The position numbers and the translations under genes were made by a program. Below are positions 23,080 through 34,063 of a stretch of DNA of 64,000 bases, piece by piece. A model generated the notes under the pieces. That model did not search any database and was not told the origin of the DNA. It saw only the letters and a program-made list of their open reading frames with translations. Source of the DNA: Hippasteria phrygiana (lineage: Eukaryota > Echinodermata > Asteroidea > Valvatida > Goniasteridae); NCBI GenBank assembly GCA_037893225.1, contig JAZGUH010000402.1, positions 744,001-808,000 on the forward strand, in the 5' to 3' direction. Numbering within the stretch: the stretch's first letter is position 1; every line of letters begins with the position of its first letter.

Positions 23080-24400
23080 AATACAGCACGTTGTGTAAAC
23101 ATAATTCCATATAATTATTGATTTACCTTAGCAATAACATTATCTGCATATTAAATATTTGCTGCTATCATTGCTAATATTAATTATCGATTATAGTTTC
23201 TATAAGCCACCGCTAACACATTAAGGCACGACAGTTGGGTTTACGTTTTAACCCATGAGACTGTGTAATATTTGTCTAAAATGAAATGAAAACTTGCAGC
23301 AAATACAGTCATTACAGGAAATAAAAAGCTAAAAACATTACCAGTACGTAATCCATCTGATGAACTCTCCGAAGGAAGCTCTTTTTAAACTGACAAAAAG
23401 TGTCATGAAGGTTTGATTAATAAGTAAATTATTGCTGTTACATTCAGAGAGGCTTCCCTAACCTATATTTTAACTACATAAGATCACTAAACCCTTTACT
23501 TTGTAACGATAAGGACTTTGCTGTTGTTCTTGAAAACTTGAAAACTTAAAATCATACCAAATACAATGTACATGTAAGTACATGCCAGTATTTGCAATTG
23601 ACCCGCGACATTTATTTGATTAGTGACCCAGAAAGGAATTTGTAGCTCCCCGGCATGGCGGAATTTTCTTTCTTTCTTTCTTTCTTTCTTTATTTATGTA
23701 TTATTTATTTCACATCTTTATACATCTAAATAATTGTTGGCAGGGTCTGTCTTGAAAATACAAAAGTTAAACAACCGTCATCAAAAGATGTGTACATGTA
23801 TATCTAGACCCCTGCCAACAATAAAAGCAAGATAAACTTCAAATCGAAATTTAAAAATAATTACAAAAAGGTACAAATACGATATAGGCCTAACAGTAGA
23901 TAAGAAAAAAACTACACAAACAAACAAACGCCTAATAAGCATACGAACAAACAACTCCCAAAACAACCAATGCGCACACCAAAACAAATAAAAACCAAGA
24001 TACCCCAGGTAAAACAATAAAAATGAACAACAGATGCAATAGGCCTGATCCCTTCCTTGGTTTTGAACAAAAAGATCCATAACCTTCCATGATTTCACTG
24101 GTAAGTTCGTAATAATCAAGAAAAAGCACATCAGCCACTCACGTATTCTCTCAATCTAGAATTATGTACATCCATGCCTTTGGACTGAGAAAATAGTAAT
24201 AATAGATATAACTAGAGGGCTGAAGCAAGAGTATGAATGCAAATTCACAGGAAGCAGAAGCTTGTTTAACTGGCTGCTTTGTAATTTCAGCTCTGAAATT
24301 TCAGCGCCGGAATATTAATTGTTGATATAGAATAACGGGCACGATACCTTGTATGGGTATTGGATACCTTGTAGGTGCTGGATATGCTGTAGGTTATTGG
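23080..24400. other. No supported gene
   Basis: AT-rich intergenic DNA with a TTTC microsatellite at about 23668-23690. The hydrophobic minus-strand frame at 23781-24131 is T/A-rich, lacks splice or start context and is not called. Confidence 0.5.
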
Positions 24401-24407
24401 ATACCTT

Positions 24408-24566
24408 CACTGTTAAAACGCTGTTTAAACTGTTTAAACAACCCAGGTTGTTCATGTACCCTGGTTAAACAACCGATAAAGTTGTTTAAGCAGGGCACAT
24501 GAACAACCTCGTTGTTTAAGTTGTTTAACTTGTTTAAACAACTTTTTAAACAGCGTTTTAACAGTG
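24408..24566. repeat. Hairpin MITE with CACTGTTAAAAC ends
   Basis: CACTGTTAAAACGCTGTTTAA on the left is mirrored by TTAAACAGCGTTTTAACAGTG on the right, with GTTGTTCATGT and ACATGAACAAC inside. The ends resemble those of 30537-30740. CACTG ends fit Chapaev or CACTA-type DNA transposons, but no clean target duplication is seen. Confidence 0.8.
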
Positions 24567-24619
24567 TTGTAGTTGTTGTGTCGGATATCATGTAATAATT
24601 GTGGGCTGAAATCCAGGGA

Positions 24620-25003
24620 CATAACAGTCGTCTTATATTCATTGGTGCATACTATATACCACCTATAAGACACCTGAGGTTTCCCTGCAGCAATTAGATG
24701 ACTCTTTGTCCCAGATAAGAAGTGACCACAAAAATGCCATTGTCATCTTGGGGGGTGATTTCAACCTGCCCGGTATTGACTGGAATACTACATCTGTGAA
24801 ACCAGGTGCCAGGGACCACAATCAATGTGTAATGTTAATAGAGTTAGCACAGAATCACAATATCCAGCAGATGAACCTTGAACCAACCCGTATCAACAAT
24901 ATTTTGGACTTATGCTTTACTTCGGTACCAGGCTTAGTCACCAAAACACAAACTAGTCCAGGTTTCAGTGATCATGACCATATGATTATTATGGACACAC
25001 ATG
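24620..25003 (+). pseudogene. LINE AP-endonuclease, C-terminal part
   Basis: Encodes IVILGGDFNLPGIDW near 24738-24782, the GDFN motif of APE-type LINE endonucleases, then NNILDLCFTS and GFSDHDHMII, with the catalytic SDH motif near 24968. Upstream there is a frameshift around IGAYY. The frame leads directly up to the TTAA at 25004, where it is interrupted; the same frame resumes after 26623. Confidence 0.85.
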
Positions 25004-25007
25004 TTAA

Positions 25008-26619
25008 AGAGGAACTAAAACGCCAAAACAAATTTTGACATTTTGGACTTATCTGATAGTTTATGCCTCCCCAAAACTAATGTAACAAGTTTCATGATTC
25101 TGAAAAATCAAAAAAAATGTTTTTGAGCCTTTTCTTTCTGAGCCACTTTGACTCGATTCAGAAAAGGCCGAGGTCAACTGCGTGCCGTATCGCGCGAGTA
25201 TTGACGTACACGTGTAGAAACATATGACGTCACTGTATTATACGACAATGTTTTACGTAGAGTCTGTACGTATTTTTTTGTCTAAGGCTAGTATTACTTG
25301 CTGTGCTTTTTGCTCATGATTCAGGAGTAACACTACGAAAAACATATTTTAAAGTGTTGACATCTTTGTGAGACACATTAAGAATTGGGGTTGTAGGCTT
25401 GTTCTTGCTGAAAAGCTAGTTATGAGTCATACTTTCCTTTGTTTGCAGTCGGCTTTTATTGGGACCTAGCCTGCGCGGTGAGTTGTGTGTGAGCTGATGC
25501 TATACTCTACTCTGGCGACTTTGATTATGCAGCCCTCATAAGGACCCGCACCTTCTCAGAACTATACACACAATTTATGTTATAAGGTACCAGACTCAAT
25601 CGCATGCAGCGCATGCGGTCATATGCATCACGATATGGGGCAGTTTTTTTCACCATGCATCATCTGCAGGACCTACAACTTCCTACAGTCCTACACAAAA
25701 CTGGTTCACTGTATCCGTCTTTGCTTTTTACTTTGTGCACATTTCAATGGTGTAGGACTGTAGGAAGTGTAGGATCCTACAAAATATACGGAGTGAAAAA
25801 AGCTGCCCCATATCCGGCAGGGTATACATGCGGTACCGTGCGTGTACAATGCATGTTGAGTCAAGCGAGCGTGGACAGGGAGACGACCGGGGCTCTCTGG
25901 CTGCTCGAGACGGCAACCGCAGTTAACGTCGTCGCGCTGGTGCGCGTGAGTCCGGGACACGATTGGAATGCTCGGTGCTTTTAGAGTTGGAATGGCTCCA
26001 TCCTTCAAACGGAATTGTGCCTTCAAACCCAGCTGAGTTTTCATACTAACACTATATCATCTATACAGTCTTTGGCGAAATGTTCTGCACATATTTTCGA
26101 CCATTTCGACAGCCCAAAATCAGATATTGTATTGTCTACAAAGCGGACCCACTGTCGCCTTTGAGCTCCATTCAGCACTGGGAATCGCAGTAAGGTTGGG
26201 TCAGGGTTTTTGTCGCTGTTCCTCGTGCAACCCCCAACTCCACACGATCGAGGCATAATGATTATCTCAGATCCATGCTCATACTGAAATAATATCAAAA
26301 TTAGACAAAATAGACGGGAAAACGGAGGAGTTAGGTCGACAAAAACTCTTCAGCAGCATCAACTCCACGTACGTACATGCATAGTGTTTGGCTGTAGCAT
26401 CAACCGACTCTACACGTGTACGTCACGGGGTCACGTACATACATTTAACATACATAATGAGCTTTCGCGAAACAGGATAAATGGTTCAGAATAACAACCC
26501 TTTTTTTTTTATAAACAAATTTCTCTCGTCTTCAAACTAATCTCCATCAGTTAAAAGAGTATTTAAACTGTCGGAAAAGTCCAAAAAGTCAAAAAGAAAT
26601 TTGCCGTTTTAGTTCCTCT
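25008..26619 (-). mobile_element. Kolobok-type TTAA element carrying a THAP exon, inserted in the LINE
   Basis: TTAA at 25004-25007 and 26620-26623 is the target duplication. The ends are inverted: AGAGGAACTAAAACGCC and, from the right, AGAGGAACTAAAACGGC, with a second matching block TTTTGGACTT. A THAP domain lies on the minus strand (26041-26256). TTAA duplication plus THAP is the Kolobok combination. A hairpin with GGGGCAGTTTTTTTCAC / GTGAAAAAAGCTGCCCC sits at about 25636-25806. No DDE catalytic region is visible, so it is a non-autonomous derivative. Confidence 0.88.
26041..26256 (-). CDS. THAP zinc-finger exon of the Kolobok element
   Basis: Begins MPRSCGVGGCTRN and runs through LLRFPVLNGAQRRQWVRFV to KICAEHFAKDC. 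This is the THAP C2CH layout: C-x4-C at the N-terminus, a central FP and conserved W, then C-x2-H followed by F. THAP domains bind DNA, typically at transposon ends. I chose the second ATG (26256) because the domain starts there; an upstream in-frame start is 14 codons earlier. The rest of the transposase is missing. A possible donor (ATAGTGTTAG) occurs near the end of the frame. Probably not a host gene. Confidence 0.75.
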   Translation of the reverse strand: MPRSCGVGGCTRNSDKNPDPTLLRFPVLNGAQRRQWVRFVDNTISDFGLSKWSKICAEHFAKDCIDDIVLV

Positions 26620-26623
26620 TTAA

Positions 26624-28700
26624 GGCAACCATCAACAAAAAACGCCAACGTACAGTATTGCAGTATAATAAAGCTGATTGGGATCAAATCAGGAAGCAAG
26701 TAAAGGCCAAGCAAGAATCTTTCTTCAAACAGTCACCGGGAAACAATAGTGTGAATGACAACTGGGAGTCATACAAGAATATCTTGCAATCCACCATCAA
26801 TGACAGCATTCCAAAGAAAGTACTGAGTGGACGTCATCATCTGCCTTGGTTGTCAAATGGAACCAAGAGATTACTTTACAAGAAACGACGGACATATCAT
26901 ACAGCAAAGAAAAAGCAAACTTCACATCACTGGGACCGCTTTCACTCATTGCGTAGGGAATGTCAGAAAGCCACAAGATTGGACTATACCAGATACATTA
27001 ATAACCTTATTGACCCAACGACGGACACTAAACAGAAAAATCTCTGGTCATACCTGAAGTCCAAAAGAGTTGACAGCGTGGGAGTAGCTCCACTTCGATC
27101 CGGTGGCGGTATACATACTTCACCAGATGCAAAAGCAGAGGCTTTGAACTCGCAATTCGCATCAGTGTCAACACAGGAAAACGTGAATACCATTCCAAAT
27201 AAAGGTCCATCCTCACACCCAGAAATGCCGGTCATCAGAATCTCCTCTGAAGGTGTTCGTAAACAATTGGTAGGTCTTAAAGTTAACAAAGCTACTGGAC
27301 CAGATGGAATTCCGGCAAGGGTCATGAAAGAGTGTGCAGACCAGCTGGCACCAATTTTGGCCTTCATCTATCAGCAGTCCCTTGACTCCGGTCAAGTTCC
27401 ATCTGATTGGAGGAAGGCACATGTTGTTCCTATTTTCAAAAAGGGAGACAGATCCAAACCAGAAAATTATCGACCCGTGTCATTAACAGCCATCTCATGC
27501 AAAGTTCTTGAACACATATTAGTTAGCAACATCATGCATCATATGGACAAATACAATTTGTTTACTGATTCCCAGCATGGATTCAGACGTAATCGTTCTT
27601 GTGAGTCACAGCTGTTTATAACAGTTCACGATCTGACTATGGCTTTAGACAAGAGCCAGCAAGTTGATGTGGCAGTTTTAGATTTCACCAAGGCATTTGA
27701 TACGGTCCCCCACCAGCGTTTAGCCACGAAGTTGGATTTCTATGGTATTAGAGGTCAAATACACCGATGGATCTGTAACTTCTTGGCAGATCGCCAACAA
27801 CAGGTGGTGGTTGATGGGAGTTCCTCGTCAGAGGCCAAAGTTTTGTCTGGAGTTCCTCAAGGAAGTGTCCTGGGACCTGTCCTGTTCCTTGTTTATATTA
27901 ATGACATCATTGAAAATATAACAAGCCACATTCGATTATATGCTGACGACTGCATAATCTACAGAACTGTACAACATGACAGCGACCATCAAGCACTGCA
28001 GGATGACCTGGATTACCTACATCAATGGACACAGGATTGGCAAATGGCATTCAATACAACTAAGTGCTTCACAATGTCAATCACTAATGCCAGAAAAAAT
28101 AAATGCAACTGGACATACCGAATGGGAAACCAGAATCTGCTACAGACCGAGTCAACACCCTATCTCGGGGTAACAATAACTAAAAATATGAAATGGAACC
28201 AACACATCAACATGATTACATCTAAGGCCAACAAAATCCTGGGTCTCCTGCGTCGCAATCTGCAGTACGCACCACAGTCAGTAAAGGCTACTGCCTATCA
28301 GACACTAGTTCGACCCCGTCTGGAATACTGCAGTGCAGTGTGGAGCCCACACCAGAAATGCCTAAAAGATAAGGTGGAAGGGGTTCAAAGAAGAGCAGCT
28401 AGGTTTGTCCTGAACAAACCCCACCGCCGCAGTGCTCCAGACAGCGTCACAGAAATGCTGAAGAAACTGGAATGGGAAACATTAGAGAGACGACGACAAA
28501 CCCAGAGCATCATATTTGTGTACAAGGTGGTACATAGTTTGATAATAGTCCCACATACATTTTTTCCAATCCCTAGGCACACAACTTCTAGAAGATCCAC
28601 AGCATACAGCTTCCTACCCTATCAAACCCGGATAGATGCATTTAGGTTTTCATTGATGCCCAGAACAATCCTACTTTGGAACTCTATCCCAGCCACATAG
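26624..28700 (+). CDS. LINE reverse transcriptase (non-LTR, CR1/L2-like)
   Basis: A long intact frame of about 690 codons continuing the endonuclease frame. Domain order: a linker (to about residue 190), then reverse-transcriptase motifs VNKATGPDGIPARVM, DWRKAHVVPIFKKGD, YRPVSLTAISCKVLE, FTDSQHGFRRNRSC, VAVLDFTKAFDTVPH (first catalytic Asp), GVPQGSVLGPVLFLVYINDI, and IRLYADDCIIY (catalytic YADD), followed by thumb and C-terminal HRRSAPDSVTEML and LLWNSIP. The frame is open to its natural stop, so this copy is relatively young, but it is 5' truncated and split by the TTAA element, so it cannot move on its own. Confidence 0.93.
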
Positions 28701-29059
28701 TACATGCTGCACCCAGTCTTGAAGCATTTAAGACTGGATTGCTCACCGTGGCTTTCTAAAACAAGTTCAGAGACTTCACTGTATATATCTCACTGTAAAT
28801 CTTTGTTCTGCACCTACACGCACATTTTGTAAATGCGTTAATTAAACACTGGTCCACACCATGCACGCCAAGCAAATTGACGAGATATCCAATTGGACGC
28901 ACTGTCAATTATCGACGTAGAAGTAGAAGTAGAAGTATTGGATATCATGTACGCCGGCGCGGATACAGAGGCAGTGGGGTAATTGTTGTAATTGTTGTAG
29001 GGTATTGAATACCTTGTAGAGTATCGGCTACTTAGAAAAAAAAAAAATTATTGTATCGG

Positions 29060-29613
29060 CTACTTAGAAAAATTCAAATGATTATAAGTGTCATTACCCT
29101 GGGAAGTTGTGCAATCTCCCAGCTGTGGATCACGAGGACCCAAGGCCTGGTAGCACTCATCGCTCGGGTTGTCTGGCCCATTCATACCGTCTAATGGCGC
29201 GGTTTGAGCATTGGGAGGAGACTCAAGGGGTTTGTCAAGACATGTGTAACATCCATCGTCGACCTGTGTGGAGGTTAGTTTGTTTTGACCCTGCTGTAAC
29301 TCTGTTTGGACTGCGAAGACAACCGGAGGACTGTCAACGTCTACGTAGCTTTCATTACTTCCTTTCTGTTTGGTCTGGTATGGGGCTACATTCGGAGGAA
29401 GATGATTGGTCAACTCCTGGTAGGAATGGTTCACCGACTCCCCACTGGTTGGCTGCTTGGCGAAGTCTGGTTGCTGACTGGGCTGCACGGTGTCTGGGTT
29501 GATGTAGCCGTAGTCAACCTCGTCTTGTTCGGGACCGTCGAGAGATGCAGTGTTGGCGGGGTTCTGGTGAGCACCAGGTGGTATAATGTCAGTGTCGTAT
29601 CTATTCCTCCCAT
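29060..29613 (-). CDS. Gene B last exon: tyrosine-rich cytoplasmic tail
   Basis: Follows a TTTTCACAG acceptor (phase 1) and ends with a TAG at 29062-29060. About 184 residues, hydrophilic, with repeated tyrosine motifs: RYDTDI, VDYGYINP, HSYQEL, ESYVDV, GCYTCL, ECYQAL and DTYNHLNF. VDYGYI fits the ITIM pattern (V/I/L-x-Y-x-x-I/L/V) and YINP fits the YxNx Grb2-SH2 pattern; the others fit YxxL or YxxV. These are typical docking sites for SH2 proteins once phosphorylated. Inhibitory or activating output cannot be told from sequence. The LINE at 24.6-28.9 kb lies just past the 3' end. Confidence 0.88.
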
Positions 29614-30022
29614 CTGTGAAAATTGTGGAATAAGTCAGGAATTCAAATCATTACGAGGTTGACTTTCAGCAGTGCTTGAGCTATGCCGTAGTCAGAAATA
29701 TCATCAGAAATATTGGCAACCGTTCATTCTGGAGAATTCAAAGTTCAAATGTGTCAAACATTTTTAATCAACCAGTGTTCCAGAAAGCATTTAAATTCTT
29801 CTCATATGGCCTATTCAGCGCTGTTCCTGAGAGGAGCTTACTCTTTATTAAGCTGTTTGTCAACTCTTCAACGTAAGAGCTGTTAATATTTGAAAACTAG
29901 CCTAAAAATATAAGTAACATACAGAAAGCAGCTACACCCATCTGGTTTCAGTTGCCTTTTGTAAATGTGCACACCATGCTAGCCATTCTATGTTTAAATT
30001 TATGCCAGTTTTCATACTTTAC

Positions 30023-30060
30023 CTCCGATTTCCGTAGACGGTGTTTTTGATTTCGGAGTT
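30023..30060 (-). CDS. Gene B microexon, juxtamembrane
   Basis: A 38-base exon between TTATTCACAG and GTAAAG, entering in phase 2 and leaving in phase 1. It encodes TPKSKTPSTEIG. It is required to join the transmembrane exon (30169) to the tail exon (29613) in frame; a direct join would run into a stop at once, so the phases argue strongly that it is real. Confidence 0.8.
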
Positions 30061-30168
30061 CTGTGAATAAAACCAAGAGAACAATTAACAGACATTCGCT
30101 ACATTGAACGTTAGACGAAAATCAGATCACGTTTATAATTCGAAATGAGTCACACTTAGGCCTATTAC

Positions 30169-30517
30169 CTATTTTTGTTTCCTTGCAAGAACGGCTTCCC
30201 CCTGTTGCGATACACAAAGACAACGAGAGCCCCTGCAATTAGGGTCGTTGCCAATACTGCTATGGTCACACCAATAATGACACCAACATTGGCGCTGCCG
30301 CCAGTTTCGTCACACCTCGTGTTGAGACTGCTGAAGGCGCCATCTTTGAATTGGTAGTGTTCTGCAGTTGCCCCACTGCTGTTCGCGTTGTTGCACTCAC
30401 AGAGGAAGGTTGAATTGAGAACCAGCCATTCTTCATAGAAAGATCCAATGTATCGATCGATTTCTTTGGAGCAAACGATTACCAAAAGAGTTGATGAACT
30501 AATTGCTTCGGTGATAA
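30169..30517 (-). CDS. Gene B exon: stalk and transmembrane segment
   Basis: Enters after GTGAACAG in phase 1 and leaves before GTAATA in phase 2. Encodes a short stalk with VIVCSKEIDRYIG, FLCECNNANSSG and NTRCDETGG, an N-glycosylation site (NSTF), then a single membrane span VGVIIGVTIAVLATTLIAGA followed by LVVFVYRNRGK. The basic stop-transfer residues place the C-terminus in the cytoplasm (type I orientation). A MITE (30537-30740) lies immediately upstream in the intron, about 20 bases from the acceptor. Confidence 0.88.
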
Positions 30518-30536
30518 CTGTTCACCTTTTACTATA

Positions 30537-30740
30537 CACTGTTAGAAAGTTGGGCAAACAGATTACCCAACGTTGGTACAATAGTCAACATGTTCAACCT
30601 TTTTGGTAATTTTTCACGTAATTTACCAACTGTTGTATAACCACAGCTGTGCACAAACCAATTGTTGGTTAAAGTGGGGTTAAACAAGTTGACTATTGTA
30701 CCAACGTTGGGTAATCTGTTTGCCCAACTTTTTAACAGTG
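30537..30740. repeat. Hairpin MITE with CACTGTTA ends in a gene B intron
   Basis: CACTGTTAGAAAGTTGGGCAA is mirrored by TTGCCCAACTTTTTAACAGTG, with GTTGGTACAATAGTCAAC and its inverse inside. TATA on both sides may be a 4-bp target duplication. This would suit a Chapaev-like transposase. Related to 24408-24566 by its ends only. Confidence 0.8.
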
Positions 30741-30785
30741 TATACCTCAAATATTTTGTTAGGATTGCAGATACAAGGTACTAAC

Positions 30786-30836
30786 CTGTTCTCACGGTGT
30801 AGGTCAAACTGCAACGCTCGCAGCTACACTTGACTT
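30786..30836 (-). CDS. Gene B exon: short Cys-rich stalk
   Basis: A 51-base exon (phase 1 to phase 1) between TTTGATTCAG and GTTAGT, encoding VKCSCERCSLTYTVRT. The other two frames contain stops, and this frame joins in frame both with CTLD exon 33141 upstream and with the transmembrane exon 30517 downstream. The three clustered cysteines probably pair with those of the next exon. Confidence 0.65.
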
Positions 30837-31473
30837 CTGAATCAAACCTTCAAAAGAAACAGACTCGAAGAATTGGAAACCAAATCGGCGTTTATTATAC
30901 AAAGCTTTTGAAGTTTCTTTTGTTCGTGAGAAAGTACACCAATTATTGTGAATTGCTGATGATATGAGATCCCTTCTAATAAAAAAATATGTATGCTGAA
31001 TGGTGGAGAGATTCTGTACTGCATATAATTTGTTGGGAACAACAGCGAGTTTAATGTTGACAGACACGAACTTTCTTCAAATAGAGCAACATAATATTAG
31101 AAGAAAAAATATTCCCGAAATGATGACCGCATTGTTTTGCGGGACATAATGCTTGTCCTGTGGTAATTAAATGCAAGGGTTTTAGCTTTTAAAACAAGAT
31201 ACAAAACGAGACACTTTGTAAATTGAGTAAGAAAAAAACGCGATATTGTTGTGACCCTTTAAAAGCAAACAAATCTGCCACGTCTGTTTTTGAGAAACAA
31301 AGTCAGAATCCTCCAAGGCTTTCCCAACACGAATAATTGAGAGTTGATCAAAATTTAAAAAATGGGTTGTGCAAGTTCTAATGTAGTTTTAACAAATAAA
31401 AAAGGTTCCAATGACTCATTTTATGTGATCCGCTTTGTTGTTGTGATGTCGTGAATTAGAATATATCATTTTA

Positions 31474-31690
31474 CAGTTGCGGTCGAAAGTTTACATACAC
31501 TTGTTCAATAAGCCCTTTGTGAGTTAAATTTGAATAACATCTGGTACACTGACTTGCTCCAAATGCTTGGCACATTTTAAATTTGAATTCTCCAAAGCAT
31601 TTTGAGCACGTCAGTTACCAGATGTTATTCAAATTTAGCTCGCAAATGGCTTATTGTTACCGGAGTTGTATTGCAAATGCTTCTTGCAAT
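31474..31690. mobile_element. Tc1-like terminal repeat with foldback
   Basis: TA followed by CAGTTGCGGTCGAAAGTTTA and CATACACTTG closely resembles the outer repeat of Tc1-family elements of the Sleeping Beauty type. From about 31507 an inverted repeat (AATTTGAATAACATCTGGTA and its inverse near 31612-31640) forms a foldback. The right outer end lacks the Tc1 repeat, so this is a one-ended remnant in a gene B intron. Confidence 0.7.
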
Positions 31691-32021
31691 CTTTTCAGTG
31701 TAAATTCTCTGTATACCTCCCATGGAGTTGAAAAGGTTTCATGAATGATTAATGATACTGATGAAAGGGGTAATAATAATAATTGTGTAAGCGCTGTGAT
31801 ATAGTTTACTATTTGAGCGTTCTTAAATGCCGACTATTATTAATATTATAATTATAGTTAATTATGAATAATATAAAGTTTCAGAAGTCTCTTGTAATAC
31901 ATGTATAATACTCTGGACTTGGTTCGCAGGGATGATTGATTGCAACTGTAAATGATATCGACTGGTCATTCATTGGTAATATCAAACCAACATTTTGGCG
32001 GTCAGCAGGCCCAGTTCTTAC

Positions 32022-32172
32022 CTGAAACATCCACATCCCTTGATGCAATCAACTTGGCCACAGTGACAGAGAAAGGCGACAGCCGGGAAACTGGACGCAC
32101 GAACGCACAGGGGAGCAGACCCAACGAGCTGATTCAGGTCGTCCACGGGTGGTGCACATCCAGGCCAATCTC
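32022..32172 (-). CDS. Possible alternative or relic exon of gene B
   Basis: Bounded by GATTCCAG and GTAAGA and open in only one frame (phase 1 entry), encoding about 50 residues with GDWPGCAPPVDD and CHCGQVDCIKGCGCF. The six clustered cysteines fit an extracellular segment. It leaves in phase 2, which does not match the next exon at 30836 (phase 1). Gene B reads through in frame if it is skipped. It may be an alternative exon needing an unseen partner, or a decayed one. Confidence 0.4.
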
Positions 32173-32889
32173 CTGGAATCATCAGATTAGAATAAGGTCA
32201 GTAGACTTCACTTAAGCCCAACCTCCCGGCATGCTAATCCATCAAGCCCTATCAGCTAAACAGTCACCCCTATATCATGTAGTCTATCCATTCAATGTTA
32301 GCGTGTTTTGCACAAACTTGTTGAAATTGCCATTACAATGTACATGTATTACATGTTTCTCAGTCCATCTTTAGGTATACCATCATGGATCGATAAACAA
32401 GCGAGTTACATATGTCATGTATGAAAAGTTGGTAGATCTGGCTGATCGGGCTACATGTGCTATTTCAACATGCTATTCAACAGTGTTGACACGAGGGGGG
32501 TTGTGAAAGACTGATGGAGGCTGTGGCGTACGGCGACGTATCAAAACGGAAAACTGCGGGAGTCCGATTTTGTCAATCTGTGTTGTGAGATGTACGAGAA
32601 GACCGAATAAAGCAATATACAAGGAGTATAGTAAGAGGGTAGGGCCTACCAATACCTGGAGGGCATAAGGGATCTTGTGACCGTGTAATAAGTGTCAACC
32701 ATATAGGTTACTTGCTTAATACAAAAATAACATACACTACTGTGATAGTGCTTCAATTTACAGCCGGCGGATACTGTATACGTCCCGCAGCTAGTGACAA
32801 CTTTGTCTCTTTGCTTTGTTGGACATGAAGGAAAACAATTTCCTTTTTTGGGGATGTGACAAATGGTTTCTAACAAAGTATATGAGTGA

Positions 32890-33030
32890 ATTTTCAAAGT
32901 GAACAAAGAAAACTGGCCACCTCTGAAATACCGTACCAGTGCTCTATCAACTGAGCTATCCCACCCTATGTTGGTGGTCTTCCAAATTGTCCGCGTCTTT
33001 GTTCGGCATATAGGAGTGTGGGGAAGTTAC
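32890..33030 (-). repeat. tRNA-derived SINE, minus copy
   Basis: On the minus strand: TAGGGTGGGATAGCTCAGTT (A box region), GAGCACTGGTACGGTATTTC, then GGTGGCCAGTTTTCTTTGTTC. Closely related to 57245-57430. The B box is truncated in this copy. It lies in the intron between gene B exons. Confidence 0.7.
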
Positions 33031-33140
33031 CTTTTTAATAAACATATATATCTACTACTGGTATCTTCCAATTCCCATCTCATCACACCAATGACGAAAA
33101 TCCAAAGAAATACAGTTAGAAATTAAACACATACTGATAC

Positions 33141-33548
33141 CTGGAGTGTTCTGCGTGTCCTGTGCCAAGGCTGCAACTTCCCGCTCACAGATATAGCCAT
33201 ACTCAGCATTACATGAAAGGTCATTCCATAGAAAATTACGACGAGGATGTAACCTGAAGCACCTGCCACCGTTATTATGACTATTGCCGGGTTCAAAAGC
33301 TTGATAAGTGGCCGGACTACCGTCCATCCACAAGTACTCGGTCATCAAACCTAACCAGTAACGCTCAGTCTCGTCAATGCCGATCAGAAGGCCGCTGATG
33401 AAGTCCATTTCACCTTGGGTTTCGATGTACAGAAGGTGACCGCCATGGAGAAACTCGCATGCTTTTTTAGCCCTGCCTTGGGTCGTGGCTTTGTCCCAGA
33501 ACGTGTAACAGGACTCATCATACTTGTGCAAGATTTCTCCTTCACAAT
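33141..33548 (-). CDS. Gene B exon: second C-type lectin domain
   Basis: A CTLD exon, phase 1 to phase 1, between TTATGTAG and GTATCA. Order of landmarks: CEGEILHKYDESCYTFW, a helix with ACEFLHGGHLLYIET, RYWLGL, WMDGSP, FEPGNSHNNGGRCF, FLWNDLSC and GYICERE. EPG stands where EPN or QPD normally sits, while the WND motif is kept. Calcium-linked sugar binding is therefore possible but altered. It joins the first CTLD exon (34064) upstream in frame. Confidence 0.9.
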
Positions 33549-34063
33549 CTACATAAAAGCAAAATATTAACTACAGGTAAACGCCATCAAGGCTTATCAT
33601 GATGACATTCATGATGAAAACCACAGCGACAACCGAAAGGATGATAGCGACAAATAATGACGAACAATGACAACAGCAAAATGGATACAAACCCAATACC
33701 AGCAAAAAATATGATAATGATAATGACATTTCGAGTTATTGAACGTGCACTGATCCAATCACATGGGCCCCCTCCATCTTAACGTCCTATACGAAGAACG
33801 TGACTACCCCTTTCAGATAGACCAACACACGGAAGTGCCATGCCCAGACTAATTCACTCTGATCACTGTCAAACAAGCGGCCACCACAAGCAATACACGG
33901 TGTGATCTCCCATTCATACATGCAGTCAATGCTGCTTAATTAAACTCTGATGGTGTGCTCTCGCTCTTCCACTATTGACAACAATGAGACATAACAGGAT
34001 CATACGTTTGACAAACTCACTGATAGGACTAAAATATAGCATAATCACCTTGAATATACTTAC

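Larger units (their letters stand above)
24595..28939 (+). mobile_element. 5'-truncated CR1/L2-like LINE, interrupted by a TTAA element
   Basis: GGATATCATGTA is duplicated exactly at 24583-24594 and 28940-28951, marking target-primed insertion. The 3' end closes on a short tandem tail of (GTAGAA) units at about 28916-28937, as in CR1/L2 elements. The body holds the C-terminal part of the AP endonuclease (24620-25003) and the reverse transcriptase (26624-28700), separated by a 1612-base insertion. It lies about 110 bases beyond the stop codon of gene B, on the opposite strand. Confidence 0.9.

Noticed and set aside
23781..24131. Hydrophobic minus-strand open frame resembling a membrane protein
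   Set aside because: The hydrophobicity follows from T-rich codons of an AT-rich region; no splice sites, signal start or homology pattern.
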